A stretch of 64,000 nt of DNA from Clytia hemisphaerica (GCA_902728285.1 CACVBU010000819.1:310001-374000); one strand, 5' to 3'. Positions 23,155-34,700 are shown, counted from the first letter of the stretch. Notes: generated from the sequence alone by a model not told the origin. Numbers and translations: made by a program.

Positions 23155-23350
23155 ATCACAAATTCTTCAATGTTTTTGACACGTCAAATATTTTAATCAA
23201 AAAATTCTTCAATGTTTTTGACATGTCAAATATTTTCATCAAAAAATTCTTCAATCTATTTAACACGTCAAATATTTCCATCAACAAATTCTTCAATCTA
23301 TTTAACACGGCAAATATTTCCATCAACAAATTCTTCAATCTATTTAACGG
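23155..23350 (+). repeat. 42-bp minisatellite, block 1
   Basis: About 4.5 units of 42 bp built on AAATTCTTCAATCTATTTAA, then CACGTCAAATATTTCCATC. Because 42 is a multiple of three, both strands show long 14-residue peptide repeats (KFFNLFNTSNISIN on +, RLKNLLMEIFDVLN on -). The repeat explains these frames, and I do not treat them as a gene. Confidence 0.8.
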
Positions 23351-23654
23351 CAAGTTCGCAATGTATGTAGACCTGAAATCGTCGGGTTTTCACTACCGTC
23401 AAATTCGAAATTGACGGACTTTCACGTCCAACATTTCCGAAGCGTCTGACGTGCATGCATTGCTAGATCTAAACAATTCGACAAAGTCTTCACTGTGGTA
23501 AATTTCGTAAATTGACTGACTTTCAAGTCTTACTTTTCCGAAACGTCAGACGTGCATATGCTTTATTTCTATGCGCTCTCATTACACTTGTAATCTAACA
23601 ATTCAAAATAGGACTTTATAGGATTTCAGGTTTACATACATTGCGAACTTGCCT
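23350..23654. repeat. Inverted pair bracketing the spacer between minisatellite blocks
   Basis: GGCAAGTTCGCAATGTATGT at 23350 is mirrored by ACATACATTGCGAACTTGCC ending at about 23654. Between them are two similar phrases (GACTTTCACGTCCAAC and GACTTTCAAGTCTTAC), each followed by CCGAAGCGTCTGACGTGCAT-like text, so the spacer itself holds a diverged duplication. Confidence 0.6.
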
Positions 23655-23965
23655 ATTTAACACGGCAAATATTTCCATCAAAAAATTCTTCAATGTTTGT
23701 AACACGTCAAATATTGTCATCATCAAAAAATTCTTCAGCTGATTTGACACATCAACAATGAAAGATTTTTTAATGGTTTTTGACACGTCAAATATTGTCA
23801 TCGAAAAATTCTTCAATGCTTTTGACACATAAAATGTTTTCATTATAGATTAAAAATGTTATTAAAAAATTATTTAATGTTTTTGATACGTTAAATCAAG
23901 AAAGTTTTTTGGTTAAATATTTTCATCAGAAAAGTCTTCAGTGCTTTTTTGACACGTCAAATGAT
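23655..23965 (+). repeat. 42-bp minisatellite, block 2 (more diverged)
   Basis: Several units in the same orientation as those at 23155-23350 (CACGGCAAATATTTCCATCA, AAAAATTCTTCAATG) with small insertions and drift in the later units. Confidence 0.65.
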
Positions 23966-24404
23966 TTCATCAAAGACTATAACTACAAAAAAGCAGGCCA
24001 GTGTGCAGTCAATGAGTAAAAAATGAACCAGTTACATTGCGTCATATTGGACAACATCGATCGAGAAATATGAAAAGTAATGTTACCTGGTCATCATCAT
24101 TGTAGCATAACATTTCCTTGAAAATTTTGTTTGCGGTAAAGTCAAAAGTCTCATCTTTACGATTTGATTTTCTCGAAATTTTTTAAGCTTAAAAATCAAA
24201 AGAAAAAAAATACCTCTGAAAAATAGGTCTGTCAAAAAATACATTATAGGAAGTGTTATTATCAATATATGCTTTAAGTGGAAAAATGACAGAAAATAAC
24301 AGGAGAACAAACATGTCCAAAATGTTCAAGATATGACTACACTCAGATTCTTAGCTAAAATAACTGCCTCGCTGAATCGTTAGCAAGAGAGCCAGATTAC
24401 ACCT
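23966..24404. other. Gene-free stretch
   Basis: No supported gene or bounded repeat is visible. Confidence 0.35.
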
Positions 24405-24698
24405 ACACACCTTCCCCGGAAGCATTTTTTCAGCCAGTGGGGATAAAAGATAACGGAATGAAGCTCAATGAGGATTGTATTTTGGGATTGGGGATTGGAG
24501 ATTTCAATTCTTTTGTTTTCGAGTCAGAATATTCAGTGGGAATGGTAAAAAAAGCATCATATTTTGTAGTGAGGATTGGTTTATTTGATTATTTTTAGTG
24601 GTGACAAAAATTGGAGGATAATTTTCCACAAGGGACGATATTTTGGACAATTTTTCCAGTGGGAAAGGTTCCCAGTGGGTCTATGAGAAAGGGTTTAA
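24405..24698. mobile_element. Family B MITE, decayed copy 4
   Basis: The interior phrases TTTTTCAGCCAGTGGGGATA, CAGTGGGAATGG and CAAAAATTGGAGGATAATTT and the right end TTCCCAGTGGGTCTATGAGA match the family at 1904-2213. The left end is eroded. Confidence 0.55.
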
Positions 24699-25079
24699 CT
24701 AATGTCTATTTCAAATTAGCTGGCAGTGTTTTTTCAAAACTGTTGATAAGACAAAATGTAGTGGGATATTGTCATAAAGAAAAAACTCAAAAAACACCGA
24801 AAAATGAAAATCAACTTCTTCAATGATTGTGCTATAATTATCATTCAACAAGAAAGAGCCCTTTTTTAAGTCAACCAGGGCAAATGTTTAAGCTGTATTT
24901 TTTGATTGAATGAAAATAGTTTTTTAAATCTTTTGTCGCATTTTAGTGTGGGCCAATGGTGAAATGATTGTGCACTTTTTGCAAAAAGCTTGAAATTTTG
25001 CACAGACCTACTTTAGACCTAAATAAACGATTTCAGTTCGGAAGCCCAAAAATTTTTTGCCTTTTTTCCCCTTTTTCAG

Positions 25080-25330
25080 CCGATTTTCTGCTGACATCAG
25101 CTAAAAAATTTTGGCCTAGAGGTCATCTCTGAAAATATGGTCATATCATATATTGTTGGATCGGAAATTGTATGTAGATTCCAAAAAGGGATTATCTCAT
25201 GCCGTGAAAATCAAGCCAATAAAAGTAATTCATCCCCAAAGTGAGTGATGACGTCATCAAATTTCTTTGCCTAGCAGCTAAGTCTGTAAATATGGTCATA
25301 TCATATACCGTTGGATCGGTGTTAAGTGAA
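25080..25330. repeat. Diverged direct duplication
   Basis: GTCATCTCTGAAAATATGGT followed by CATATCATATATTGTTGGAT near 25120 recurs near 25275-25318 (GCTAAGTCTGTAAATATGGT, CATATCATATACCGTTGGAT). It lies immediately downstream of the broken gene copy at 25379-26153 and may belong to it. Confidence 0.5.
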
Positions 25331-25378
25331 TAACAACCACCGAGTTGTTTATTTGTTGTCCTGTTCTATACAGATCAG

Positions 25379-26153
25379 TTAAACTGTTTCGATGGCATCC
25401 TGAGCAATCATATCACCATTTTGAAGCTTTGCGTTGAGAATGGAATCTTCGATTAGCTTTGCACTGGTTCGAACACGATGGTCAAGTCTATATGATTGAG
25501 CCAGATGCAACGCCCCTTTTTCTGTGTTTGACGGTTCGTTGCAAAAGAAACACGTGACAATTTGAGATGGTTGTTGAGATTGAGACTTTTGCCGTATTAC
25601 TAAAGATAAAAAACATTATAAAAATTTGACAAATTCGTGCAGAAAAAATAAAATTAACTCTAATAAACTCGAAAAGCTAAAAAACAACGGTCAAAATAGG
25701 TTAGAAAATTTAAAATTAGTTACTTCATTTAGTTAATGGTTAATTAGTACCTCTGTCTGTCTTGTCAGATTTATGGTATTTCTGAATCGCCTTGTTAAGC
25801 TTATCGTCGGAGAACTTGAGTTTGCAAGATTTGTGAAAATTAGCTTCATTTCTGATTAGTGAATCGCCCAATGCAACTCCCTCTTTCAATTTGTCTATGT
25901 CTAGAGGCACTGGTAACATGTCTATTGAATCAAACTTTGCTATTCTTTTCGCTAGTTTTTTGTATGCTTGTTCTTTATTAGCTGTCAAAGCTTTTGATGA
26001 TGACTGAAGTTTTTCATCTGTGTCAGTTTGACAAATAAAGCAACTGCTTCAGTCTATCTTTTCCTCCTCTTTACCATCACTTTCATCGCGTTTGGAACTC
26101 TTTGGGCTTGATCCACCAAGATCAGCAATTATAACACTTCTTCTCTTTGACAT
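25379..26153 (-). pseudogene. Broken two-exon gene of a repetitive uncharacterised family
   Basis: On the minus strand, exon 1 runs 26153-25751 and exon 2 runs 25599-25379, joined in phase 1 across a GTACTA..TTTAG intron. The frame starts MSKRRSVIIADLGGSSPKSS. It is broken by a TGA at 26051-26049, exactly where the context KID-stop-SSCFICQ suggests a lost codon, then reads on through MLPVPLDIDKLKEG and NFHKSCKLKF. Exon 2 encodes a second Cys pair (TCFFCNEPSN) and GDMIAQDAIETV before TAA. The pairing of Cys-x-x-Cys modules, the PVPLD phrase and the HKxC motif recalls large uncharacterised proteins that are present in many copies in cnidarian, mollusc and amphioxus genomes. The copy ends early compared with those, so it is both interrupted and truncated. 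The function is unknown; a link to a mobile element is inference. Confidence 0.5.
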
Positions 26154-27156
26154 TTTTATTGTTTATTTCTGTATCTACATTTTTCTTTATCTAGCTCTAA
26201 AAGAAAGAAAAATAGAATGTAAAAATATACTTATGTTCTGCTCTTGCTCCAAAGATGAGTTTAAATGGTAATCACAATCCAATAACATAGCTAAAGACTT
26301 AGTCAGAGCCAGAAGAGCAACCTAAAATCGTTTGTGAAATAACCTATAAAGGAAGATTATGAAGTACAATAAAGATATTACAATCATCCCTCAATATTTG
26401 CACCCCCCCCCCCCCCCCCCTTACCAAACACCAAAAATCCACTTCTTTGTCGGAAATACGGTGCTCACATTGAGCATTGATATTTCTTTTTCTCTAAATT
26501 TTCAAGGTATTAGATAATCCTTTTTTGGAATCTACATAAAATTTCCCTTCAAAATCTTGCACCATTGGCTTACACTATTTATGATGTTCTAAGATTGAAG
26601 AGTTTCTGATACAAAAATGAAGATCATAGCATTATTCTACAAGAATTGATTTTCTTCTTCTTCATTTTTCATCTTCGTTTTCCATTTTCTAATTGTTTTT
26701 CTTTTTTGATAATATTCCACTCCGGATTATCTTTTTAACGAGCACAAAACCTCTAACTAATTCAAATTTTATCAAAAGTTATTATTGAGGTTTGAAAAAA
26801 CACTGCCAGCTAATTTGTAATAGACTTTACATACCTATTCCTTCCCATAACCTTATAAAGTGACACAGTTATAAATCTTTTGCTGAAAAATGTTGTCTTT
26901 TTACATATCTGAAACATCCAACGTCTTTTGACGTGATTTAGAGTTTTCCCAAAAGTTACGCGTTGAATAATAGACCTTTTCCTAAATTAAGTCACAAACA
27001 ACACTTGCCTCGTTTTGAAATTATTGCCATGGTGATCAACTCCCATCGGATTTTATTAAAACCACTTTCTATTCATAAAAAAATAATTCAATGTTTCAAG
27101 CACACAAGGGACAAAATCTATATGGTAATTGTTTGAATACGAGGCAAGTGATGTTC
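26154..27156. other. Gene-free stretch with a long poly-C run
   Basis: A run of about 18 cytosines begins at 26402 (after TTTGCAC), a likely hypermutable tract. Otherwise I see AT-rich text with no supported gene. Confidence 0.4.
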
Positions 27157-27164
27157 GTGACGCA

Positions 27165-27464
27165 CCCGGGGGGGGGTACTACCCTTGTCGACCGACGGGG
27201 GTGCTCCGCTGAGGTTCGAAAAATGGACCCTACATGGGACTCGAAATTTGCGAAAAAAGTGACCCTGAATGGGACTGAATTTCCAAAATTTTCTCAAATT
27301 TTCTACTTTTTCCCAAATTTTCAAAAAATAGGCACCTTACGAGGGACTGATTTTTCTATTTTGGTGGTTTAACGACCCTACCTGGGACTCGTGGAGGTCA
27401 AAAAAGGTCCCCGTAACCCATCTTGCCCTAGTACCCCCCCCCCCTACCCCCCCCCCCCCCCGGG
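27165..27464. mobile_element. hAT-like MITE with 8-bp target duplication (element H3)
   Basis: The exact direct repeat GTGACGCA lies at 27157-27164 and 27465-27472. The ends are CCCGGG plus a G-run on the left and long C-runs plus CCCGGG on the right. The interior carries repeated ACCCTACATGGGACTCG / ACCCTACCTGGGACTCG and GACCCTGAATGGGACTG phrases. It shares end design but not interior with the elements at 816-1281 and 1483-1787. Open frames across it are incidental. Confidence 0.8.
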
Positions 27465-27501
27465 GTGACGCAATTTATAAAAAGGCCTATTGCTTTCTTG
27501 A

Positions 27502-27604
27502 TACAGTTGACGCTCTCTAATTCGATTTTCAAGGGTGAAAATGTTCATCGAACAAGGGAGCTTATCAAATAATAGAACGATGAATTATGAGATCGTCAAC
27601 TGTA
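27502..27604. mobile_element. Tc1/mariner-like MITE, TACAGTTGAC ends
   Basis: The ends are TACAGTTGACG and CGTCAACTGTA, perfectly inverted, with TA as the outermost dinucleotide on both sides. This suits a TA target duplication around CAGT termini. Inside are CTCTAATTCGATTTTCAAGG and TCATCGAACAAGGGAGC. Related, more decayed sequence lies at 28113-28235, 39675-39851, 46500-46570, 47270-47375, 53030-53065, 56880-57133 and 58800-58870. Confidence 0.6.
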
Positions 27605-27720
27605 TTACTAAACAATTTTAATTGCGAGCGCAGAAAACGGTGGTAGGTCTCGTTGCTGAAACATAAAAATCTGAACGATCTCATTCAGCAAGCAGGTTTT
27701 CGTTGACAGGTTTACTACCC

Positions 27721-27817
27721 CCAACTGGCACACAACGTTGTTTCGACGTTCATCTAATGTTCATAACGTCCATATAGCGTTGGATGAATGTTGAAACAAC
27801 GTCGTGTGCCAGCTGGG
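27721..27817. mobile_element. Palindromic MITE, CCAGCTGGCACACAACG type, copy 1
   Basis: The left end is CCAACTGGCACACAACGTTG and the right end CAACGTCGTGTGCCAGCTGG. The whole of about 97 bp is nearly self-complementary. Sister copies lie at 35809-35908 and 47378-47474. Confidence 0.8.
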
Positions 27818-29205
27818 ACCGTGAGCACCATAGTTTATAACTTTATATGAAATTTAACCTATGGAGACGAACTATAAGAATTTTATCGCGCATGTCTCAA
27901 TCACATTACTATTCAAAGAATCATGTTAAGGATATTATGTTGCTGGGTTCAACTTATTCACCCAATAGCTGTATTGGTTGCAAGAGTGACCCAGAATGGT
28001 GACGTCATCAGGTGGCGATGACGTCAAAAATGTTTCAATATTGCCGAAATTTTCATGGTATGATATAGAGAATTCCTAAAAGCTCTTACGCGTTAAATAA
28101 TAGCTTTCTTGATACAGTTGACGCTTTTTACTGTAACTCGATTTTCAAGGGGAATACAATTTTCATCGAATAAGGGAGCGTAGCGAACAGTAGAGCGTCG
28201 TTAATGAGAGTTTCGCGTTGACGGTGACTCTCAATGTTCAATCAAAATACGAGTACAGAAAATGGTGCCACGTCTTCCCTGGCGACCGAACTCCTTACTG
28301 AAACCATCATAAAAATAGCAGGTTTTCGCTGCCAGGTTTCAAACCGTGAGCACCCCAGTTTAACTTTCTCTGAAATTTACGGGGGAGTTTTATAGCCTTT
28401 TATAACTATTTTGTTCATAAAATAAAGTCCTTGCATTTGAACTAACCATGTGCAACTGACTACTACCTTCACGACACGACGAGATAACCGTTTGGTGAGT
28501 TCATTATTGATACGTGTCTGGAAGGTTTTCCTTCCAATGAATTTGGTCCTTCCAAAAATTACGAATCTAATTGTTTTTCTGTTATTTGTAGATTTTCCGT
28601 GAAAAGGTTTAGTAAAAATCACTTGCTGGGCCTTCTGTGGTGCCTTTCTCGAAAAAGCCGCACATTTGTATTTACTTTTCTATCAGGGACAACTTATAAG
28701 GCACGTAGAACGACACATGATCGGTATTTCTGCTGAAGTTCGTCATGCAAAATTATGATAATACGTGTCTGAAAATAAAGATGTGGAAGATTTTCTTTCC
28801 TATAAATTTGATCGTTCCAAGGGATGATGAATCTAATTGTTTTCCGTTAAGATTTCCGATGACGAAAAAAACGAAAAGAAGATGAACCTGCTTTAACGAA
28901 CGGAGATAGATCTTCCTTACATTAATTTCTCAAAAAGCATCATTTTGTTGTTCCAAAACTAAGGTTTTTTGTGTTTTTTTGTGGAATTTTTTTCAACTGC
29001 ACGAAAAGTGGCAAACTAAAAAACTCAAGCTTTAGTAAGCAAGGATAGTGTTATATGATTTTGATAAAGTTTCCCCTGAGCGTAATCATGACATCACTTG
29101 CTGACAAAGCAGAATTGCGCGTGACAGATCAATTCGTAAGCTGAAGAATAATCTATTCCGATCAAATGAACAATCAATGATGATATTACAAATCTGATAG
29201 ATATA
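27818..29205. other. Gene-free stretch with mariner-like MITE debris
   Basis: Sequence at about 28113-28235 (ACAGTTGACGCTTTTT, TCGATTTTCAAGGGGAATAC, TCATCGAATAAGGGAGCG) is a diverged relative of the element at 27502-27604. No supported gene. Confidence 0.4.
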
Positions 29206-29882
29206 AAGTCTATTCACGATAAGTGTGCACTCTTTTTTCTTTTACCTATAACTTTTGAAGGAATTCTTCAATCTTTATAAATTTGGTATCGTTGGAAAGA
29301 TATCAGTGAGTGAAACAATTTGAAATAAAAAAATCTTTGAAAAAATTCTAAAAACGAAGATGAAAATGAAGAAGAAAAAAATGAAGATCTTGTAGAGAAG
29401 GGCTGTGATTTTCATTTTCACTGGAGAGATTCTTTGATCTTAGGAGGTCATCAGTGTGAAGAAATTTCACTAAAATATTCATTTAATATAAAGTTATGAT
29501 ACAAAGTTAATAAGTGATTGACCCCAAAAAACAGCAGAAAACAGCAGAAAACAGCGTTTTTAGACGTCAATCAGTTTATAACTTTGTTTGATATCTTTTG
29601 ACAAAATGATTATTTTTGAGAAATCTTTTCACAGTGATAACGTTGGATGATCAAGGATTCACTTCAGTGAAAATGATACTTATAGCACTTTTCTACAAGA
29701 TCTTCATTTTTTTCTTCTTCATTTTCATCTTCATTTTTAGAATTTTTTAAAAAATTTTATTATTTGAAATTGTTTCACTCACAAATATCTCTCCAACGAT
29801 ACCAAATTTATAAAGATTGAAGAATTCCTTCAAAAGTTACAGGTAAAAGAAAAAAGAGTGCACACTTATCGTGAATAGACTT
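29206..29882. mobile_element. TA-flanked MITE with long inverted arms, full copy
   Basis: The ends are AAGTCTATTCACGATAAGTG and its inverse CACTTATCGTGAATAGACTT. TA lies immediately outside on both sides (29204-29205 and 29883-29884), consistent with a TA target duplication. The arms extend inward for roughly 180 bp with high similarity (GTATCGTTGGAAAGATATC, GAAGATGAAAATGAAGAAG). The centre has three near-direct CAGCAGAAAA repeats. No transposase is present. Confidence 0.75.
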
Positions 29883-30112
29883 TAATTACTTGGGATGCAA
29901 CTGTATCACCTGATTATATGGTGAGCTATAAGTAATCTTCGGGAATAGAACAAGCCTTGTCTTTTTATTTGAGCAAGGTGTGGCTAAGCTCATTAATAAC
30001 GAAACCCCGAAAATCTTACAAATCACTGGTAATCTCCCGGTAATTGATGATGAAATGGATGTTGGTTGTACTAGACAATTCACATTGAGTTTTTTTGTAT
30101 ATTATTATCCTA

Positions 30113-30382
30113 AAGTCTATTCACGATAAGTGTGCACTCTTTTTTCATTAACCTATAACTTTTGAATGAATTCTTCAATATTTATAAATTTAGTATCATT
30201 GGAAAGATATTAGTGAGTGGAACAATTTGAAATAAAAAAATCTTTAAAAAAATTCTAAAAATGAAGATGAAAATGAAGAAGAAAAAAAATGAAGATCTTG
30301 TAGAAAAGTACTATAACTATCATTTTCACTGAAGTGAATCCTTGATCATCGAACGTCATCACTGTCTATCGTGAATAGACTT
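30113..30382. mobile_element. TA-flanked MITE, internally deleted copy
   Basis: It has the same left arm as the element at 29206-29882 for about 190 bp, but the right arm is reduced to about 16 bp (TATCGTGAATAGACTT). TA flanks both ends (30111-30112 and 30383-30384). It is a deletion derivative lying only 230 bp from the full copy. Confidence 0.7.
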
Positions 30383-31024
30383 TAGGCTACGTCATATCTT
30401 CCTTCGTTTCAAGCGTAAAAGTCCTAGTCTCTAAAAGAGTAAGGCCTAAAAGCCTGGAGCTATTTATTGTGTAGACTAATTTTATCCATGACTCCACCGG
30501 GGTCCTTCATTGCATTGAAAAAAACTACATGCGAAGTTTTAAAGTTGATAGGTGTATTCTATCATGTGTGGCAACAATGAAATAAAATGTTGAAAGCTTT
30601 CAAAATTGTTTTATGAAATATTACATTAAGCTTTTACGACAATGTCGATTTGCAAAAGATAAAGTATGCTTTTTGTAGTCATTATACAACGTGAGAATTT
30701 CTCAGGATAAACATGATGAAAATTAATTTGTAAGAATAGTGAAAAAGACGCCTGTTCTAATAGTGAACCCAACGCACGGGTATCATCTTACGATTTTTGA
30801 CAATCCTTCATATATTCTCACCATGGTCAGTTGGCTCTATAATTGTGCTTTGAACTTATTGATTGTGACACTGGAGAATAGATGCGGGAAAATAACATCA
30901 TAACCTATTTAGGTATTCAAATCTTGGACTTTCCTTCAGTCCAGCGTGACTTCGCAAAAATCGACTAAACATGTCAGATCATTGTAATCGCAATAAGAGT
31001 GTGATGCTGAAAGCGAATGAATGA
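30383..31024. other. Gene-free stretch
   Basis: No supported gene or bounded repeat is visible. Confidence 0.35.
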
Positions 31025-31215
31025 TAATCGGTAAAGACCAGGGCAAACCGGTCCAACATTTCAAAAAAAAAAACGTTTTGGATGAAGTTTGTTCGCCATC
31101 AAACATTTGATCCAATATTTGCGGCAAGAAAAGCTAATGTTTTTATATTTTCATCCAACATTTCATCCAACATATTTTTCCAATGTTGGATGAAATGATG
31201 GACTGATTTGCCCCG
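31025..31215. mobile_element. Short inverted-repeat element upstream of the astacin gene
   Basis: CAGGGCAAACCGGTCCAACA near 31040 is mirrored, imperfectly, by ATGATGGACTGATTTGCCCC near 31195. ATCCAACATTTC phrases repeat inside. It lies about 500 bp upstream of the astacin start codon. Confidence 0.5.
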
Positions 31216-31729
31216 GAGAAAGATATACTGTAGTCAGATGTAAAATAAACTTCACAAGAAAGAAAATGGATAATCACAATGCTTATAGAAAACTGACAAC
31301 GATGATGAGCATGAGTTCATCAAAGCTTTCTGCGTACGATTAAAGTGAATCAACTTCCACAAAACCTACAATCAAAGAAACGTTGAGTAATATAATTATA
31401 GTGATGCAAAAGGTCACCGGTAACGTGCAATCTCCTCTTCAATTGAGAAATCCATGCTATATAAGATGGTTTACAAATTTTCGCAAAGACATTATCCAGC
31501 ATTTGGTGTTGCTTTTTGTGCAGGTTAACGTAACAAGGTTGTTGGAAGTATTGGTTAATGATTGGCTCATCATTTTTTGTGAAAATAAAATCTAGGTTGT
31601 AAGCCAGCATTGGAGGAGCTGATCGACCGATTACTTGGTGAAATCAAGAATCTCTTTCAATATTACCTAGTATTGGGCATTTTGGTTGATAAACGTCAGA
31701 CATAGCATATAAGATATTCTTCACCAACA

Positions 31730-34700
31730 ATGGCATTGAAAATGATGATTTTTATCCTAGCTGTAAATCTGCTGCAGTGCGGTAAGTGATTTCTTTGCGA
31801 CCAACAGTCCTTCAAAAATAACGTCTTTGAGCATTTAGAATATAGTTTACAACCTCCAAAGATGGAGTTAACATTTCAAAAAATGATTGGATGATAGATA
31901 ATTTTAAAGTAGGGAGACCTATAGATTCGATTGATGAATTGGAATTCATGTTTGAATTTACTTCGAAAGAACATTCATTAATTTTAGTGATTAATTGCGC
32001 ACCAACCACCACAACAACTACCTCCGCAAAAGCGACACACGAACCACCATCCCTAAGTGCTTTTGATCGAATCGCAAACGTAAATTCACAACAACAACAA
32101 CCAAATGACGATCCAAAAGAAAACAGTAAGAGAATATTAGTCACAACAAACATCAACACAAAGGATTTTCTCTTTCACCCGGAGCTTGGTGAATTAAAAA
32201 AAAACATTGTTAGCTGCAAGATTGTAGCCAGAGGGCTGAGTGATTTGTTAAGTGGGGTGATAATTTCTAATAACCTCCCATTGGGGTGGCCAGTGGGTGT
32301 ATCCTTCTGGATTACATCGCCAGCAGTGCTTCAAATTTTAGTAGAAGAGCAATTTCGCAAGTGTATACGAAAAAAGTAAGAGCCATATATATCTCTTTCA
32401 AATTTTTAAATTAAAGGTTCTTTTGAAAGCGTCTATTTAAGTGACTCTTCCTTCGACTGAAAACCCTGAAAATATTTACCTATATCATTTTAATCTTTAT
32501 CTTAGATGGGGGACAAAGTGCTGCGTCACACCCTGGTAAGTAGAAATAGCAAAAAAAGCTGCTTTCCCAGTTAGTTATACGATCCCATGATCGTACAAGG
32601 ATAATGTCCTCTAAAGGTTCTCAAAGGCCTCGAAAATACTTCAAGATCAAACATCAAAGCCCTACCCTAATTATTCATAAAAGTTCATAGACAATAATTT
32701 GGTATTACTGAAGGTATTACGCATGGTTTCTTCAGTGCAGAATTTCATTGTTTTGAGTAAATCTGTTATCCCTATTACTGCAAGTTTGAAGATCTAAAAA
32801 ATACATAAACAGGCAATTAACATTTTTCTCTTGACCATTTTAGCAATTAAGTTTAGGCCATATCGTGAACTATTTGATTACCCCTTTAACATCGAGACAG
32901 ATTGTTTCTCCATCTTAATTCTAAATCCTCCATGACCTTAAGCTTGACGAAAAAATTTCTGCCTCGATATAAGTGATGGGATTATTTTGTCAATCTGTTA
33001 CTTAGTAGCAATAAAAATCGATTGTACTTTGTAAAATCTGCCCTTAAGATAAACAATTTGTTTGTTAATTAAAAGTCAAGTGCTTAAACGATGGGTCAGC
33101 CATTATTCAATTAAAGTAAAAGGTAATGATTATACAAAAAGATCATCGTTTTTAATTACGTCATTTTTGATAAATTGTTATACAAATTCTGAAAATGGAT
33201 CCTGATAAATCAAAACTGTTAGAGTGAATGATTAATTGATTACGAATAATTCTATCATATCCACCTGTTTTACTGCGTATTTGGCATTTTGTTTAATCAT
33301 TCCGTAAGCTGGGAACTTCAAACGAGTCTTTTTATAGTTTAATTTGTAACAGCTTTCCAGTCAAATCAGTCCATATGAAATACTGTATATCTGTCAATCG
33401 TCCCCCTTGTGAACTTCTAAGCTTAACCGTGCACTAAGATAGCGGTGCAATTATCACACCGGTAATGCCTGACTATACCCCAGAGGCACTGACCTTGGCA
33501 GCTGACGAGGAGCCGTTAGAGTTTGAAAACTCAGATATAAGTGTTTTGTAAATTTGGGACCCTGTCAGAACGAAAAAAGTTCTTCCATTTTCACCCTAAA
33601 AGTGGCAAAAGTCCCCCCCCCCTCCCGGGTGACTGAGTCATAGAGTTCATAGCATGGAAAGAAAAAATGAATCTTTTGTCACAAACTGTGAACTGATTTT
33701 CAATTCAAAATTCAACTTTCCATACAATTTAGGTCGATCCTTGTTCCAAGCAGACATTGTATTAACACCAGAATTGCGAAAATATTTACGACAGCAAGAT
33801 AACAGAAATCCAACGGGGAAAGTTGCTGACGTGGTGCAGACAAGAAAATGGCCCAATGCTGTCGTTCCTTATGTTTTCAAGTCTGGATTTGGTAAGTAAA
33901 CTGATTCAAGTAGCAATTAAACTAAAAACATGTTCCATAGGGGAATTCTCCAATCAGCCTAGTTCACTGACATGAATTGACCGTAGCATAAAGGTAGACC
34001 ATCCAGCTTGATGACTGCCAACTGCTAAGTAAAGAAGTTGAAGAAATTTAAGGTAAGGAATGACACCGTCCTCCACAAACTGTGTAGTTAAATGGAAAGG
34101 AAACCTTTTAATAGCCCTCTACTACACCCCATCGCTGGGACCCCAGCCCCACTGTGAAATTGGGTAAAAAATTCGTCCCCAGGGAGAAAATACCCTGGAA
34201 TTTCAGCCCAACTTGGAAATTGACTTTGATTTTATCTCCACTTGAAATTCAATGTTTAAAAATTGCACTCTAAAACCATCCACACTGGATTTTTGAGCCT
34301 TGGAACAAAGTAATTGCTCTCCCCATTGGGATTTCAATAGGACTTTGTATCCTCGCCGATATGAAGTTCCACTGGGCTGTGAGACAGGGGTGTTCTACTA
34401 AAGGGATGTACAGCAGGACTGTTTTATCCAACTTTAGAATCTTTAGAAATATCAACATTATACTATGTTTTCTACACAGCTTATGGTGATGTCACTCGTC
34501 GAGCGATGGCGGATATTGAAAAACATTCGTGTATTCGTTTCAAGAAGCGAACAAATGAAGCTGGATATATTCAATTCGTCACCAGTAGAGGGTATGTAAG
34601 AAAGCTTTTGAATCCTGAATTATTATTTTCAGGTTATATTTTTGGGTTGAAAAGTGTAAAAACAAAGCTTCTCCTTATTTGAAACCAGCATTTTGGATAG

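Noticed and set aside
23022-23414. A 130-codon frame encoding a 14-residue peptide repeat
   Set aside because: The 42-bp minisatellite gives long frames on both strands by its period; there is no signal of translation or conservation.
26045-26055. A non-standard code in which TGA is a sense codon
   Set aside because: Intact genes here (secreted protein, astacin) end in TGA at the expected place; the internal TGA belongs to a decayed copy.
31846-32375. An alternative astacin exon between exons 1 and 2
   Set aside because: Its phases (0 in, 2 out) do not match those of the neighbours (1 and 1), and the joined frame stops at once.
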